Counted from the stretch's first letter, positions 1 to 11,189 are shown. The stretch is 64,000 bases of DNA from Gigantopelta aegis (GCF_016097555.1 NC_054702.1:81178920-81242919), one strand, 5' to 3'. Notes: generated by a model from the sequence alone, not told the origin. Numbers and translations: made by a program.

Positions 1-721
1 ACTGAATGGTGTCGCTTCAAAAACCAGCTACCCTGTGTTTTCCTGCGAGTTCGTGTTCACTCCAGCTTGTAGGGAAACTTTTTTCATTTCTCAAGGCCAG
101 TTGGTAAGCCATAGACCGTAAACTTCTACAGTTAACAGGAAAACCAATGCGTGAATAAATGAATGAATGAATGAATGTTTAACGACACCCCAGCACGAAA
201 AATACATCAGCTATTGGGTGTCAAACTATGGTAATGCAAATAAATAAAGTGATGATCAACATCAATATAAAAATTCAAGGTTTAAACAAAAACAGTGTAA
301 AGAACTGTGCACAAATACAAATACAAATATCACAGAATTTTACGGACACCGAATTTTACTCTAAACTTCAATTTGTGCTGTATTGGCCATTCTCAAAGAG
401 AATTTTACACCCCTGCACCACGGTGAGGTTACAGCACGCGCAGGGCCCAATGCGTGAAGTCACAAGTAAGTAGTCAGCTAGCATCAACTCCTCGGAATCA
501 TTAAATATTTGTCTGGAAGAGCATGTTTTGGGATAAGCATTTTCCGAGATTTGACCTTCTTTCTTCTTCTTAATAGCACGCCGGAGGGACTCAAATGGGA
601 TTTTGAAAGCTTCTGCTGCCTTTCTGGTGGATTTGCCAGACTTTATGTAACTTAATGCTTTTTGGACTGCAGATATAGTTAACCCCTTTCGATCAGTTTT
701 TCGCTTGTAATTTCTCACCAT
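1..721 (-). pseudogene. pogo/Tigger-like transposase, N-terminal part, runs off window
   Basis: The minus-strand frame starts at 721 with a basic stretch and a Pipsqueak-type helix-turn-helix (the region around AVQKALSYIKSGKSTRKAAE), then an acidic segment ending in LADYLLVTSRIG. This is the usual start of pogo/Tigger-like transposases, which bind transposon ends through this domain. The frame is broken at 446-156 by a short retroelement. Past the insertion the same protein resumes (MAYQLALRNEK, then AGKHRVAGF and, after a one-base shift, LKRH), matching the second helix-turn-helix region of the family. It leaves the window at base 1, so the catalytic core is not seen. The family call is from motif recognition; the interruption and resumption are seen directly. 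Confidence 0.72.
156..446 (-). mobile_element. Short non-autonomous retroelement C (LINE-tailed), copy 1
   Basis: A ~290-bp unit with a distinct head (around CTGTAACCTCACCGTGGTGC on the minus strand), a LINE-like 3' tail (CAATAGCCGATG, GTGTCGTTAAACA) and a terminal ATTC microsatellite. It is flanked by a 12-bp direct repeat, CCAATGCGTGAA, at 144-155 and 447-458. It interrupts the pogo-like frame. Two more copies lie at 8780-9065 and 63028-63325. Confidence 0.82.
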
Positions 722-1049
722 CTATTCAACAGAAACAAGTAGGCCTATTTAAGAAAAGAACCCAATAAAACCGAAATACACTAACAGAATTTCGTGCCAC
801 ATAATGATAAACTTTGCCATAATTTATAACGCCATCCCCATATTACCAAATATGCACTTTTCCCCTCTTTTATTCTGTTGTGTGAAAACGCAAAAGAGAC
901 CCACAGATTTATCGTAAATGTGGTTCTGTTAGAGTTTATATACTACGAAATAACATTCAGAGATGGCATAAAAAATATATTTTTTAATAAGTAAATGTAT
1001 TTTGTGAAACACGTTTTTAATATATACTAACATACATGTACATTTTAAA
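722..1049. other. AT-rich spacer, no gene seen
   Basis: About 330 bp of AT-rich sequence upstream of the pogo-like start codon. Its terminal inverted repeat might lie here, but no matching arm is visible because the other end is outside the window. Confidence 0.5.
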
Positions 1050-1460
1050 ATTTTAAAAGGGTCCTTCTTTAAAATAAATGAATGCGTCAAATATGTATGG
1101 CCGATGCGGGCACGGCACACGAATTCCCATCCCGTGATCCGTCTGTGTAAACAGGAATGTGATCACAGGACCTCTCTTGGATTTCCATGAAATGTTGTTT
1201 ATACATAACTGCATCTGTGCGATCTATTTTTTAGATGCACAAGATCGAATAAAAATATTTTGTGGTTTGATACACCAAGGTGGCAAAATAAAATATGAAG
1301 ACGTTTCCAAAATGTCTGTTAAATCAATGTTGGAAACTGATTTAAAAAAAACAAAACAAAAAAACCCTGCTTAATGCAAAGACCAAATGTTGGAATTGCA
1401 TTCGGTTTCGTATCAAGTAACTTCATATATTTGTTATCAAACACCGCATTATGTGCAGTA
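1050..1460 (-). pseudogene. LINE (RNase H-bearing) remnant, internally deleted
   Basis: The minus strand reads FDNKYMKLLDTKPNAI, then a degraded stretch matching the start of the LINE RNase H domain at 31.8-32.1 kb, then jumps to CRARIGHTYLTHSFILKKDP, which belongs to the C-terminal zinc-knuckle region. The middle of the RNase H domain is therefore deleted. It is recognised by comparison with the longer LINE copy at 31497-34020. Confidence 0.7.
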
Positions 1461-1525
1461 GTAGTAGTACTAGTAGTAGTAGTAGTAGTAGTAGTAGTCA
1501 AACACCGCATTATGTGCAGTAGTAG
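1437..1525. repeat. (AGT)n microsatellite with duplicated LINE-derived motif
   Basis: Runs of AGT flank two copies of a motif containing AACACCGCATTATGTGCAG. The same motif plus AGT run recurs in the same orientation at 5101-5170, just past the far end of the DDE element, so it brackets that element as a direct repeat. Confidence 0.75.
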
Positions 1526-1976
1526 TACTATTATCCTGTTCAATTATTTCGACCCAAAGTTTTTTGCAAATGTTACGTTTATTTCCTATTCGATATTCCT
1601 TTTCTTTGCATTTACATGAAAACAAACCCAAACCCCGACAGGTTTTATATACAAATCATCATATAAAATGCACGAAGTTGACTTAATTCCACTTTTTAAA
1701 AATCTCTGTGTCGTTTGAATGCACGTTATTTCTCCTATAAATAACTAAGGTCATTTGCACATCAAAAGCATCATTCTATAGTGCGTTTCAAACTAATGTT
1801 CGGTTCTATCGTCCTATCCGCACAAATCGTAGTATGACCTATATTTAAGAAAATATCTGTAAACATGAAGCAGGCGCGGATTTAGGTGGGGAGTTCAAGT
1901 GACAAAACCTCAGTTTGAAAAACAAATATGTATCAAATATTATAATTATATTGTGGAATACATAAGCGCGCGCGCT

Positions 1977-1996
1977 GAAGAGAGACAGAGAGAGAG

Positions 1997-2075
<79 letters not shown>
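1977..2075. repeat. (GA)n microsatellite
   Basis: About 100 bp of GA dinucleotide with a few interruptions at its left end. Confidence 0.97.
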
Positions 2076-2076
<1 letters not shown>

Positions 2077-2225
2077 GTCATTTATGTAACGACGCACTCA
2101 ACATATTTTAATCTATGGTTATATGGTTATAGGGATAGAGAGAGAAGAATATGGTATGCATGCGATTGGTGGAGGTGTGACCCTCTGCACAATCCCAACC
2201 CCACTTAAGGCTTCTTTTGTATATG

Positions 2226-2552
2226 GAGCGGGACGTAGCTCAGAGGTAAAGCGTTCGCTCATGGTAGGTCGACTGATCGATCCCACATGGTGGACCCATT
2301 GGGTTGTGTCTAGTTCCAGCCTGTGCACCACAACTGATGTATAAAGGCTGTGGTATGTGCTATCCTGTCTATGGGATGGTGCATATAAAACGTCCCTTAT
2401 TGCTTATCAAAATTGCTTATCGGAAATAGTGGCCCATGTGGCGGTAGCGAGTTTCTTTCTCACTGTCATAATGCTCCTTAACCGTTTTGTCTGACGCCAC
2501 ATAAACGTATATCAAATGCGTTGAGTGTGTCGTTAAATAAACATTTCTCTCG
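2226..2552 (+). mobile_element. tRNA-derived SINE, family A
   Basis: A tRNA-like head (GCGGGACGTAGCTCAG box-A region, GATCGATCCC box-B region) is followed by the family body (CAGCCTGTGCACCACAACTG, GTGGTATGTGCTATCCTGTC) and a tail ending GTCGTTAAATAAACATTTC. This copy has the ACGCCA(C/T)AT-type tail rather than the CCAATAGCCGATG tail. Confidence 0.85.
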
Positions 2553-2704
2553 TATGTATGTGTAGTCTATATGCATTTCTAGTCGATTAGTTTATAGGTT
2601 GTTAGGTTGTTTGATAGTGAATGATATGGAAATAAATTGTTTTTGGTGTTAAAGAGTTCATGCATACATTAAAGTAATACTCCTGATGGGTATGGAGAAA
2701 TAAC

Positions 2705-4056
2705 TTAATCAGTCGACGAACTCATTTCTTCATCACTATCTTCGTTAAGGGGGACTATCACAGGGGGTATTTTATTTCTTATAAAACTATTTTGTTTTCT
2801 AAAATCTTCTTCGATCTTTATTACATGTTTAACTGCGTCAGAGAAGTGTGTAGGTGTGACAGAGTTCAATGCATGTGCAAGTTCTCTCCGCACCGTGGTC
2901 ATTTTACCATCATTATGACGAGCTATGTGCCCTTTGACTTGACTCCAGATCAGTTCTATCGGATTGAGTTCAGAATGTCTTGGCGGCAGTCTTAGACACA
3001 AGTGCCCATGGCGTTCAGCAATATCATCAGTAACAAATTGCTTTGCACATTTGTTACTTTTCACAAGTTCATAAAGAACTGGCTTTGTCATGTTACTCTC
3101 AAAAGGTATATTTTTGTTTCGTAGCCACGACTGAATTTCTTCCTTTTTAGCATTTAGTGCAGGACATCGTGTAATCTCAGTTAATTTGTTGTGGTAGCTT
3201 GCGTTATCCATGACGATAACAGAATGTTCTGGTAGAGAAGGCATAAGTTGTTCTTCAAACCATTTGATGAAATTGTCATGATTCATCTCACCATGATAGT
3301 CTCCGTCTGTTTTTTAGCCTCAAAGATCAATTTACAGCCATCTATCAATCCATATTTATCACAGCCAGCATTACAAATAATAAGACTTTTTCCCTTCCCA
3401 GTCACCGAACAGAGTTTAGGAACTCGATCAGCAGCGTCTGATTTCCGCAGGTGATTGGCGGTACTTGTGCCCGGGTGGATATCTGTCCAGTGGTGGGATG
3501 TTGTGTGGTTGACATTCTCCCAGGTCTCATCTTGATACACTATTAAATACCCCGGTTCTCGTAAACTGGATATTTCATGGAGATAGGACAGTCTCCTGTC
3601 TGATATATTGGCGTCCTCAAAAATCACTTTTCCGGTTGTAGACATATGTTGGTATTTAAACTCGAGGTCATGGAGTGTTCTTCGTAAAGTTGATATGGAT
3701 ATGTTGATTCCACATTCCTCCCTTAAAGCCACGTTAATCTTATGTAATGTAGGTAATTCGCCCTCTCTATAAAATCTGTATACTCGTCGTCTAATAACAT
3801 CTTTATCAAATAAATCGATGAGTTTTCGGTCGCGTTTTTTAACAGTGATTTCTGTGCTTGGATTTGTAGAGCTTAGATTTTTCACAGTTCTTTTTACTGT
3901 TGAAACCGAAACTTTAAGTGCAGCGGCAACTCGATCGACAATTCGATAAGAAGCATACCTAGGTCTACCGCGCTGATATTCATCTTCAAAATAATCGAAA
4001 ACGTTATATTTTACATCAACTGAAGTGTTTTTCGATTTACCCATATTTTTCCTCAA
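2705..4056 (-). pseudogene. IS630/Tc1-superfamily DDE transposase, one frameshift
   Basis: Two minus-strand frames, 4056-3283 (257 codons) and 3286-2705 (193 codons), make one protein of about 450 residues. The first part carries an N-terminal DNA-binding region with Ser/Thr-Val-Lys-Arg-type helix-turn-helix and the first catalytic Asp in IVYQDETWENVNH. The second carries the second Asp in IVMDNASYHN and the Glu in NPIELIWSQVKGH. This D-D-E arrangement is typical of DDE superendonucleases that cut and paste Tc1/mariner-like DNA. The frames meet at a run of six A (minus strand, near 3313); a single-base length change there separates them, so a real mutation or a homopolymer sequencing error are both possible. 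The rest of the frame is unbroken, so the copy is young or recently active. Confidence 0.85.
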
Positions 4057-4343
4057 ATAACAATAACAAGAATGTCGACTACTACATTTTCAATGAATTT
4101 ATATACCCTACCTAACTTGTATTTTACGTGGTTTACACATTGCTACAATAGCACGTGCAGTCATAGATCGAAATAATGATGTTATTGACCAAGCAATGCT
4201 ATCGTATTTTGAACATTCAGGGCTGTGTCTGCGGGATGAAAAAGTGGTTGAACCCATACGAGTCCGAACAATAGCCCTTTGGTTTTTCGCATTACAAATG
4301 TAACACCCCACCCCCAAACCTCAGCCCCTAGCACCACCCTAAA

Positions 4344-4346
<3 letters not shown>

Positions 4347-4424
<78 letters not shown>
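4347..4424. repeat. (TA)n microsatellite
   Basis: About 78 bp of TA dinucleotide inside the DDE transposon, followed at 4502-4520 by a C homopolymer. Confidence 0.97.
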
Positions 4425-4425
<1 letters not shown>

Positions 4426-5100
4426 GTATGAGTTCCCAATTTAGAGGCAAATTAAATAACATTTTTATTATTATTTGATGTTGGTGGCCTTTGACATTTT
4501 ATCCCCCCCCCCCCCCCCCCCGGTCTTCTGGGTCCGGCCCTGCATTAAATTTATTTATAAATTTGGAAAGCACATTCCTGCGGTGTGTGAGGTGATTTGT
4601 GTTTATTACTGTGCTACACCTCAGTTGTGTTAGGTTAGGTATGGTATGCTAATATATAATTGATATAATAAAATAAAAATACATAATACATTAGCTAAAT
4701 TTATTAAATATAATGCACCTACAAGAAAGGGTTACATGTTCTGTTTGTTTACATCTATGTTTAACGGAAAGATTAGACATTGCTGTTACACACTGCAAAA
4801 CAATAATAACCTTGATTTAGTGAAACAAGCTATAATGGCCTTCACGTAGCCTCAGATCTCAATGTTTTGATATGCAAATGACCTTAGTTATTTATAGGAG
4901 AAATAACGTGCATTCAAACGACACAGAGATTTTTAAAAAGTGGAATTAAGTCAATTTCGTGCATTTTATATGATGATTTGTATATAAAACCTGTCGGGGT
5001 TTGGGTTTGTTTTCATGTAAATGCAAAGAAAACAAATATCGAATAGGAAATAAACTTTGCAAAAAACTTTGGGTCTAAATAATTGAACAGGATAATAGTA

Positions 5101-5240
5101 GTAGTAGTCAAACACCGCATTATGTGCAGTAGTAGTAGTAGTACTAGTAGTAGTAGTAGTTGTAGTAGCAGCAGCAGCAGCAGCAGTAGTAGAAGTGGTT
5201 GCAGAAGTGGTAGTATCAGTAACACTAACAGCAGCAGCAA
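5101..5240. repeat. (AGT)/(AGC)n trinucleotide run
   Basis: Imperfect AGT and AGC triplets containing the LINE-derived AACACCGCATTATGTGCAG motif also seen at 1437-1525. Confidence 0.85.
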
Positions 5241-5431
5241 AAGTAGTATTAATAGAATATTTTTTGTTTCGTCTGAAAACGTACATAAATCGTATTCGTA
5301 AAGTATATTTAAAAAATCGCAACCCCCCCCCCCCAAAAAAAAAAAGAAAAAAAAAAAAAAAAAAAAACCCCAAAGAAACAACAACCCCAAAACAAAACAA
5401 AAACCCACCAAAACCCACCAAAAACCCCCAC

Positions 5432-6687
5432 TGTCACGGGGATTCTATAATTCCCGTAACTGAATAAAACACGATTATCAAAATATCTCTCCTAACTGTA
5501 TATCTATTAGATCTCTCTGTAACAGGCGGTTAAACCCTAGTATGGCTCGTCTAGGTATGATCAGAGATACGATCTTATATAAAGTATTTATTATTATAGC
5601 ACGTTAGTTCTCTAGAAACACAACAAAAACACAATACACTTTGGAATCTGTATTAATCTACGCTGACAAATGTACAGCCGTAGTAGTTAATTAATAACAG
5701 CAATAATAACAACCCAGAACTGATCACTTAATTAGTTAATCTCTAGGTGTCTAGTTACACAATATGCGAATCACTTCACCGTTACACCACACCCACACGT
5801 GTGATAATTGAGAAACGCTTCCAGGAGAAGTTAATTAATAAAGGAATTACAACACCATTCCTAACTGGTTAATTTTTAGTTAACCCTTACTACTCGTTCA
5901 GTAACGTGTGATAATTTAGGAACGCTTCCAGGGGAACTTAATTAATAAAGGAATTGCAGCTCTATTCCTAACGGGTTAATTTTTAATTAACCCTTAACTA
6001 CTCTTTCAGTAATCTTGTAACACAGAATTAATACTGGTACCTATCACAATAAAGACAATAACCTACAGTTTACCTAGGTCGTCTAGGATGACTGGCTAAG
6101 CTTTATATTACCAAATACTCGTATAATGTTAGAACAAAAAGTCTACGATTTACTTCGTCAGATGACCGAAGACACTGTCTAAAGAATATTGGTATAATAC
6201 AGTATTAAAATATTTAAAGTCACATCAATCACATCAAGGTTATACACAGAGCAGAAATGATATTTACCAAAGTCCAAACGGACTAACGTTCCCTGGGAGC
6301 CGTCCTTTTTCGTTCTCGTAGATATCTCTAAATCCTAGCTATTTATTCAAAAATCAGAAAACGCCTGGGGGTACAAGGCGGTACCTCCCCCTATCATCTG
6401 ATATTTCACCTCTACTAGCGTCGGTATATTTCTCTCTGATCGTCAGACTTACTGACGCCATCATCGCCAAATCACGGTTGTAAAAACCGCACTCGCAGAG
6501 GTATTACGTAACTACTCGCCACATGGCCTCCACAGCTGGACTAAGTGCATATTGGAATGCCCGATCGCGCGAAATATTACGTAACAAGTTGCCCAACTAG
6601 CTAAGTGCATGTGGAACTGCACACGGCCCTCTAACACAATAAAAAATCGTCACAGGCGAAAACAAATTAAGAGCATGTACCGTCACA
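5432..6687 (-). mobile_element. Solo LTR of a Gypsy-type element, perfect 5-bp TSD
   Basis: The unit begins TGTCACGGGG and ends CCGTCACA on the plus strand, i.e. the family ends TGTGACGG...CCCCGTGACA in reverse. It aligns along its length with the LTRs at 32396-33453 and 57476-58634. The five bases CCCAC occur directly on both sides (5427-5431 and 6688-6692). No internal coding sequence adjoins either end, so this is a solo LTR left by recombination. Confidence 0.92.
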
Positions 6688-6692
6688 CCCAC

Positions 6693-7031
6693 CAAAACCA
6701 AAAACAACAACAGCTAACCATACGGGGTGGGTTATCAGTCTTCAATTTTACATTAAAAATTATTTATTTATTTATAAAAAAATAAAACAAAAAAATAAAT
6801 CAGTCTTCAGTTTTACATTACAAATTATTTATTTTATAAACTAAAACATGTTTTAAGGCATTCGTAATTCACACGAAACATGTCGTATACCCTCAGGATA
6901 ATTCGGAATCTTTTCAAATTATTTTTAAATCACTGGCAGGATTCTGAAAGTAAGGTTTTGATTGGTGGACATGAGATCCAACTGGGTGGTGTTAGATCCA
7001 CATGTAATAGTGGAGCTAATTTTAATTAGAT
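6693..7031. other. AT-rich spacer with a short tandem duplication
   Basis: At about 6735-6845 a ~60-bp unit containing CAGTCTTCA(A/G)TTTTACATTA is repeated with A-rich padding. No coding sequence is seen. Confidence 0.6.
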
Positions 7032-7625
7032 TGTTTCTTGACGGGATGCAACTCTAACGGCCTTAACCCTAACGGCCTTAACGAGGCCACTCATGTGGAC
7101 ATATATATCGGACTTTAAACTTTTAGACCTTCGTTCAGAAGTTTATGTCGAAATTACTTTCTTTTTTTAATATTATTAAATAGTCCGATCCTCTCTTCTT
7201 TCTCTTATTTATTTTTCTACTGTCCTTCTAAAATGCTCCAAATTATATAAATATTCGACCGAGCAGTCAATTCTTTTTTTTTTTTTGGCTTTCTTCTTTT
7301 TTTTATTAACTTTTTTACTAATTGCTATTTTAAAAAATTCTGCGCATTTTCAACTCTACCCCCCCCCCCCCCCCCCCCCTTCTTATCTAATTTATTTTTG
7401 ACCTTTTGACCACCCGATCTAATCTAGCAGCCAAATTTAATGAGTAGAATTTTCATTAGAGATGCGCATCAAAGGTTTAAAGGCCCACTATTTAATTTTC
7501 GGATGTAAATTTCAAAATTGCCCTCTTAATTTTTTGTCTGTCCCGGGACAAGCCCCTGGCTATCCAGAGACAGGCCTCGGGACGGACATGCTCGAAACTC
7601 TAGTGCTATATGAGCATGTAAAAAT
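7032..7625 (+). mobile_element. 3' tail of unclassified retroelement T, copy 1
   Basis: Shares a ~450-bp region with 49018-49492 (plus) and 60765-61160 (minus): a block around CCTTAACGAGGCCACTC, then CGGACTTTAAACTTTTAGA, ATAGTCCGATCCTCTCTTC, CGAGCAGTCAATTC, a C homopolymer, and an end resembling a tRNA box B (GCTCGAAACTCTAG) followed by GAGCATGTAAAA. The minus-strand copy has an open reading frame upstream. The retroelement class is unknown. Confidence 0.65.
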
Positions 7626-7635
7626 TATTCGCACT

Positions 7636-8092
7636 CAAGTCGATGCAGGAAGGATGAAGTAGTCTTGTACTGTGCCTGCGTCAGCCATACACATTTGACG
7701 CATTCATTTATTTTAAAGAAGGACCCTCCTCCTCAGTGTGAACATTGTCAGTGTACACTGACTGTGCGCCACATTTTGGTGGAGTGTGATCATCTCAAGC
7801 CGACGAGAAATGATATATTTGGCAACAGAAATGTTTTGGAATCTTTTAAATTCCATCCAGAATTAATTGTAAAGTTTTTAAAACACTTTGACTTCTATAC
7901 ACAGTTTTAAAATATACTTACTTTGATTTTATATGTTGTATTATACTTTTCACCCACAGCTCCTTACACTGTGGTTTTACATAAATATATATAAATAATA
8001 TTTTCATATACTTACCATTTGTGACACCCAACAGCCGATGTGTATATTTGTGCTGGGGTGTCGTTAAACATTCATTCATTCATTCATTCATT
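7636..8092 (+). pseudogene. LINE 3' end: C-terminal zinc knuckle and tail
   Basis: The coding part (to the stop at 7910) reads SHTHLTHSFILKKDPPPQCEHCQCTLTVRHILVECDHL in pieces, the Cys/His C-terminus found after the RNase H domain in I-type LINEs (C-x2-C, then H-x4-C). The 3'UTR follows with CAACAGCCGATGTG, GGGGTGTCGTTAAACA and an ATTC microsatellite. It is a 5'-truncated copy, the usual result of target-primed reverse transcription. Confidence 0.85.
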
Positions 8093-8417
8093 TAAATGAA
8101 AATATTTTTTCAACCGCTAGACGCTGGATGGACGACGAAATGTAGCCCACAACATAAATATATCCTATATGCCGGAGTAGCAAAAATCATTTCTAAAAAT
8201 GTTTCTTTACATAACTATAAAATAAAGTGAACAGGACTGTCCTTCATAACATGGAGTGATTTGTAAAACGCACTTTAGTCTAGTTCACATTAATTACAGA
8301 TGTTTCGTTATATAGCAAAAACAAATATAAGCGAACACGATTATCCTTCATAAAACTATGCTTGAATCAGCTCATCAGAATGAAACTAAATACGAACAAA
8401 CTGTGATGTAAAATTCA

Positions 8418-9129
8418 AACAATGTGAATGGTTAGGTAATTACTATCCAGTATTTGCATAAAATCTGCTCGGAAATCTGGATAACCAGAGTAATTTGTCG
8501 GGATTTCTAACATGGGCTCACAAGTGTGGGCTACTGGGTGAAGGGTGATGCCATGTGGCCTGGTGAACGAAATTTCCATTTCAGCTACAGAAATGATATC
8601 AGCGCCAGCGACAAACCTCATGAACTTTCCCAACATGGACGATTTCAAGGACCTAATAAAGTGTTTTAAGTTATTAGTGTTTTGTGTTCTGAGTCATTTG
8701 TGACATCGGCCTGCAAAAGTTTCAGCACCTTTTTAATGCTAGGCATTTTTTCATCGAACATGGACACGATACCCTGGACCCCTGAGCGTGCTGTAACCTC
8801 ACCGTGGTGCAGGGGTGTAACATTTCTTTGAGAATGGCCAATACAGCACAAAATTGAAGTTTTGAGTAAAATTCAGTATCCGTAAAATTCTGTGATATTT
8901 GTGTTTTTGCACAGTTCTTTACACTGTTTTTGTTTAAACCTTGAATTTATTTATATTGATGTTGATCATCACTTTATTTATTTGCATTACCATAGTTTGA
9001 CACCCAATAGCCGATGTATTTTTTGTGCTGGGGTGTCGTTAAACATTCATTCATTCATTCATTCAATACCCTGGACATTTGGGACTACACATGTCCGACA
9101 CCAGAATTTGTCGGGGAAGAACCAACATA
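8418..9129 (-). pseudogene. HECT-type E3 ligase-like C-lobe fragment, interrupted
   Basis: On the minus strand, segments read GIVSMFDEKMPSIKKVLKLL, then KFMRFVAGADIISVAEMEI, then HPVAHTCEPMLEIPTNYSGYP and DFRADFMQILDSN. The order (F-x2-F-x-x-G, then an H-T-C with the potential catalytic Cys, then L-E-I-P and an aromatic-rich end) is that of the HECT C-lobe, which passes ubiquitin to substrates. A frame change lies near 8660. Element C (8780-9065) interrupts it and the frame resumes beyond (FWCRTCVVPN). The Tc1-like element at 9130 cuts it off. It could be a dead host exon or part of a HECT-bearing mobile gene. Confidence 0.55.
8780..9065 (+). mobile_element. Short non-autonomous retroelement C, copy 2, full length
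   Basis: A 286-bp unit flanked by the direct repeat ATACCCTGGAC at 8769-8779 and 9066-9076, which fixes both ends. Its head contains CTGTAACCTCACCGTGGTGC and its tail is the LINE tail ending in an ATTC microsatellite. It sits inside the HECT-like fragment in the opposite orientation. Confidence 0.9.
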
Positions 9130-10674
9130 TACTGAAGGCCAAAAGAAACTTTACCATTTTCAATTAGGAATTTAAGAAAAAATTAATTGTTTTTAAAAAG
9201 TAACTCAATCCAAAACACCTAGCCCAAACACAACAATAATGTATGCAGAAAATTATACCCGCCCACTGCACGTTTTGGGTGGAACACACATAAAAGTGAA
9301 AAACTCGTGCACTATGAACAACAGCAATTGCACGTGCAATAAGGGTATAAAAACGGTTTAGACGGCATGTCAGACATCCACACAGTTACAAAACCTCCAT
9401 AGGAATGCCACGACTGACACCAGAACAACGCGAGAGAGCCCTGGGTATGATACAGATGGGAGCCACTCATGCCCACATCGCCAGAACCTTCGGTTGTTCC
9501 CGTGTTGCTGTTACAAACTTGATGCAACGCTACAGGCAAACAGGGCAGACATCAGACAGGCCAAGAACAGGCAGACCCAGGGTGACTTCGCCCCGTGATG
9601 ACCGGTACTTGCGTACCTTGCATCTACGAAATCACTTCCTGACAGTGACGTCATCAGCAATGAATGCCTTAGGTCACAGGGTTAGTAGACAGACAGTGGC
9701 CAGGCGACTCAGGACTCATGGAATAAGGGCTTACAGACCATATAGAGGACACTTACTGACACCACAACATCGTCGTTTGAGATTGACATGGGCTAGGGCT
9801 GTACGACGTTGGCAGCGACGTGATTGGCTGCGGGTTCTTTTCACTGATGAAAGCCGGTTCTGTTTGTTCAAAGTTGATGGAAGACAGCGTGTGTACCGCC
9901 GTATGGAAGAATGAGTGGCGGCTTCTTGCGTTCAGGAGGTCGTGCCATATGGTGGACAGAGTGTCATGGTCTGGGGAGGTATCTGTGCACAGGAAAGGAC
10001 ACCATTGGTCATCGTTCACGGAAACTTGACAGCTCAACGTTACAGGGATGACATTCTTCGTCCAACTGCAATACCATTTCTCCAACGGCAGCCACGTGGT
10101 GTCATTTTTCAGCAAGACAACGCCAGACCTCATACAGCCAGAATCGTACAGAACTTCCTTAGAGCCAACAACGTAAGCGTTTTGCCGTGGCCTGCACGCT
10201 CCCCAGACATGTCCCCCATAGAACACCTCTGGGGTGTTTTAGATCGCCGTGTTCGACAACGACCACACCCTCCAGCCAACCAACAGGAACTGATCAAGGC
10301 CCTTCAAGAAGAATGGCAACGCGTCCCACGTGACCTCATCAGACGACTGATTTTTTTCTATGCGTCGGAGAATTATTGCTTGTATTGGGGCAAGGGGTGG
10401 TCACACACGCTATTAATGTGACTTGTTATTGGACTTGAGTAATTGTCTGTATGCTTTGCATGTCGTCCATGAAGTTGAAAGCTCGATTTGTGTACACCAC
10501 CTCGCTTTGGGAAAATGTGACGTCATTATCAGATGCTGAATGACACTCATTTTTAGTTATGTTAATGTTGACATATTGATCTAGTCCATATATTTTACCT
10601 CATGCGACTACCTTTTGTTGTTTTTACATCAGAGTGATTTAAAACTATGGTAAAGTTTCTTTTGGCCTTCAGTA
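9130..10674 (+). mobile_element. Tc1-like transposon with 28-bp TIRs
   Basis: The ends read TACTGAAGGCCAAAAGAAAC inward on the left and its reverse complement on the right (to 10674), continuing to ACCAT for about 28 bp. Each end is bordered by TA, the target duplicated by Tc1/mariner elements. It encloses the transposase at 9405-10416. Total length is 1,545 bp, typical of Tc1 elements. Confidence 0.9.
9405..10421 (+). pseudogene. Tc1-like DD34E transposase, one stop and one frameshift
   Basis: The ATG at 9405 opens a paired-type helix-turn-helix DNA-binding region (about residues 1-110; RLTPEQRERALGMIQMG, then a GRPR hook), followed by the DDE core: first Asp in LFTDESRF, second in FQQDNARPHTA, and Glu in MSPIEHLWGVLDRRV. 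Spacing and motifs fit Tc1-type DD34E transposases of ~340 residues. A single TGA at 9912-9914 stops the first frame, and the same frame continues from 9915; a CGA-to-TGA change would explain it. Near 10355, in a T run, the frame shifts so the likely true C-terminus (ACIGARGGHTRY) ends just before 10416. It is otherwise well preserved. Confidence 0.92.
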
Positions 10675-10789
10675 TATATTTACATGAAACAATATGCAAC
10701 TTTCTATTCAGTCCTTCGAATTGTTACTTTGAAGTCATTTGTTAATTGTTAATTAATATTCTAACGTTATGCCTTCAACCTAACAAACC

Positions 10790-11189
10790 GGCCTCGGTGG
10801 CGTCGTGGTTAGGACATCGGTCTACAGGCTGGTAGGTACTGGGTTCGGATCCCAGTCGAGGCATGGGATTTTTAATCCAGGTACCGACTCCAAACCCTGA
10901 GTGAGTGCTCCGCAAGGCTCAATGGGTAGGTGTAAACCACCTGCACCGACCAGTGATCCATAACTGGTTCAACAAAGGCCATGGTTTGTGCTATCCTGCC
11001 TGTGGGAAGCGCAAATAAAAGATCCCTTACTGCCTGTCGTAAAAGAGTAGCCTATGTGGCGACAGCGGGTTTCCTCTAAAAGAAACCGTGTCAGAATGAC
11101 CATATGTTTGACGTCCAATAGCCGATGATAAGATAAAAAATCAATGTGCTATAGTGGCGTCGTTAAATAAAACAAACTTTACTCTTTTT
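10790..11189 (+). mobile_element. tRNA-derived SINE, family B, full length
   Basis: Head CCGGCCTCGGTGGCGTCGTGG with box-B-like GGGTTCGGATCCCAG, body with CCGACTCCAAACCCTGAGTG, tail with CCAATAGCCGATGATAAG and GGCGTCGTTAAATAAAACA. The direct repeat TTCAACCTAACAAA at 10776-10789 and about 11190-11203 marks both ends. Confidence 0.93.

Larger units (their letters stand above)
1526..5100 (-). mobile_element. DDE DNA transposon with ~245-bp terminal inverted repeats
   Basis: Sequence 1526-1768 recurs inverted at about 4866-5100; the outermost bases are TACTATTATCCTGTTC on both ends when read inward. Between the arms lie a minus-strand transposase (2705-4056), a (GA)n run, a SINE (2226-2552) and a (TA)n run. 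The arms and the enclosed transposase suggest one IS630/Tc1-type element of about 3.6 kb, later hit by a SINE. The assignment of these arms to this transposase is inferred from position. Confidence 0.6.

Noticed and set aside
4182..4439. Tyr-Ile repeat frames over TA runs (also at 13709-13999)
   Set aside because: Microsatellite artefacts.
5195..5467. Lys/Pro-rich frames around 5195-5467
   Set aside because: Produced by A and C homopolymers beside the solo LTR.
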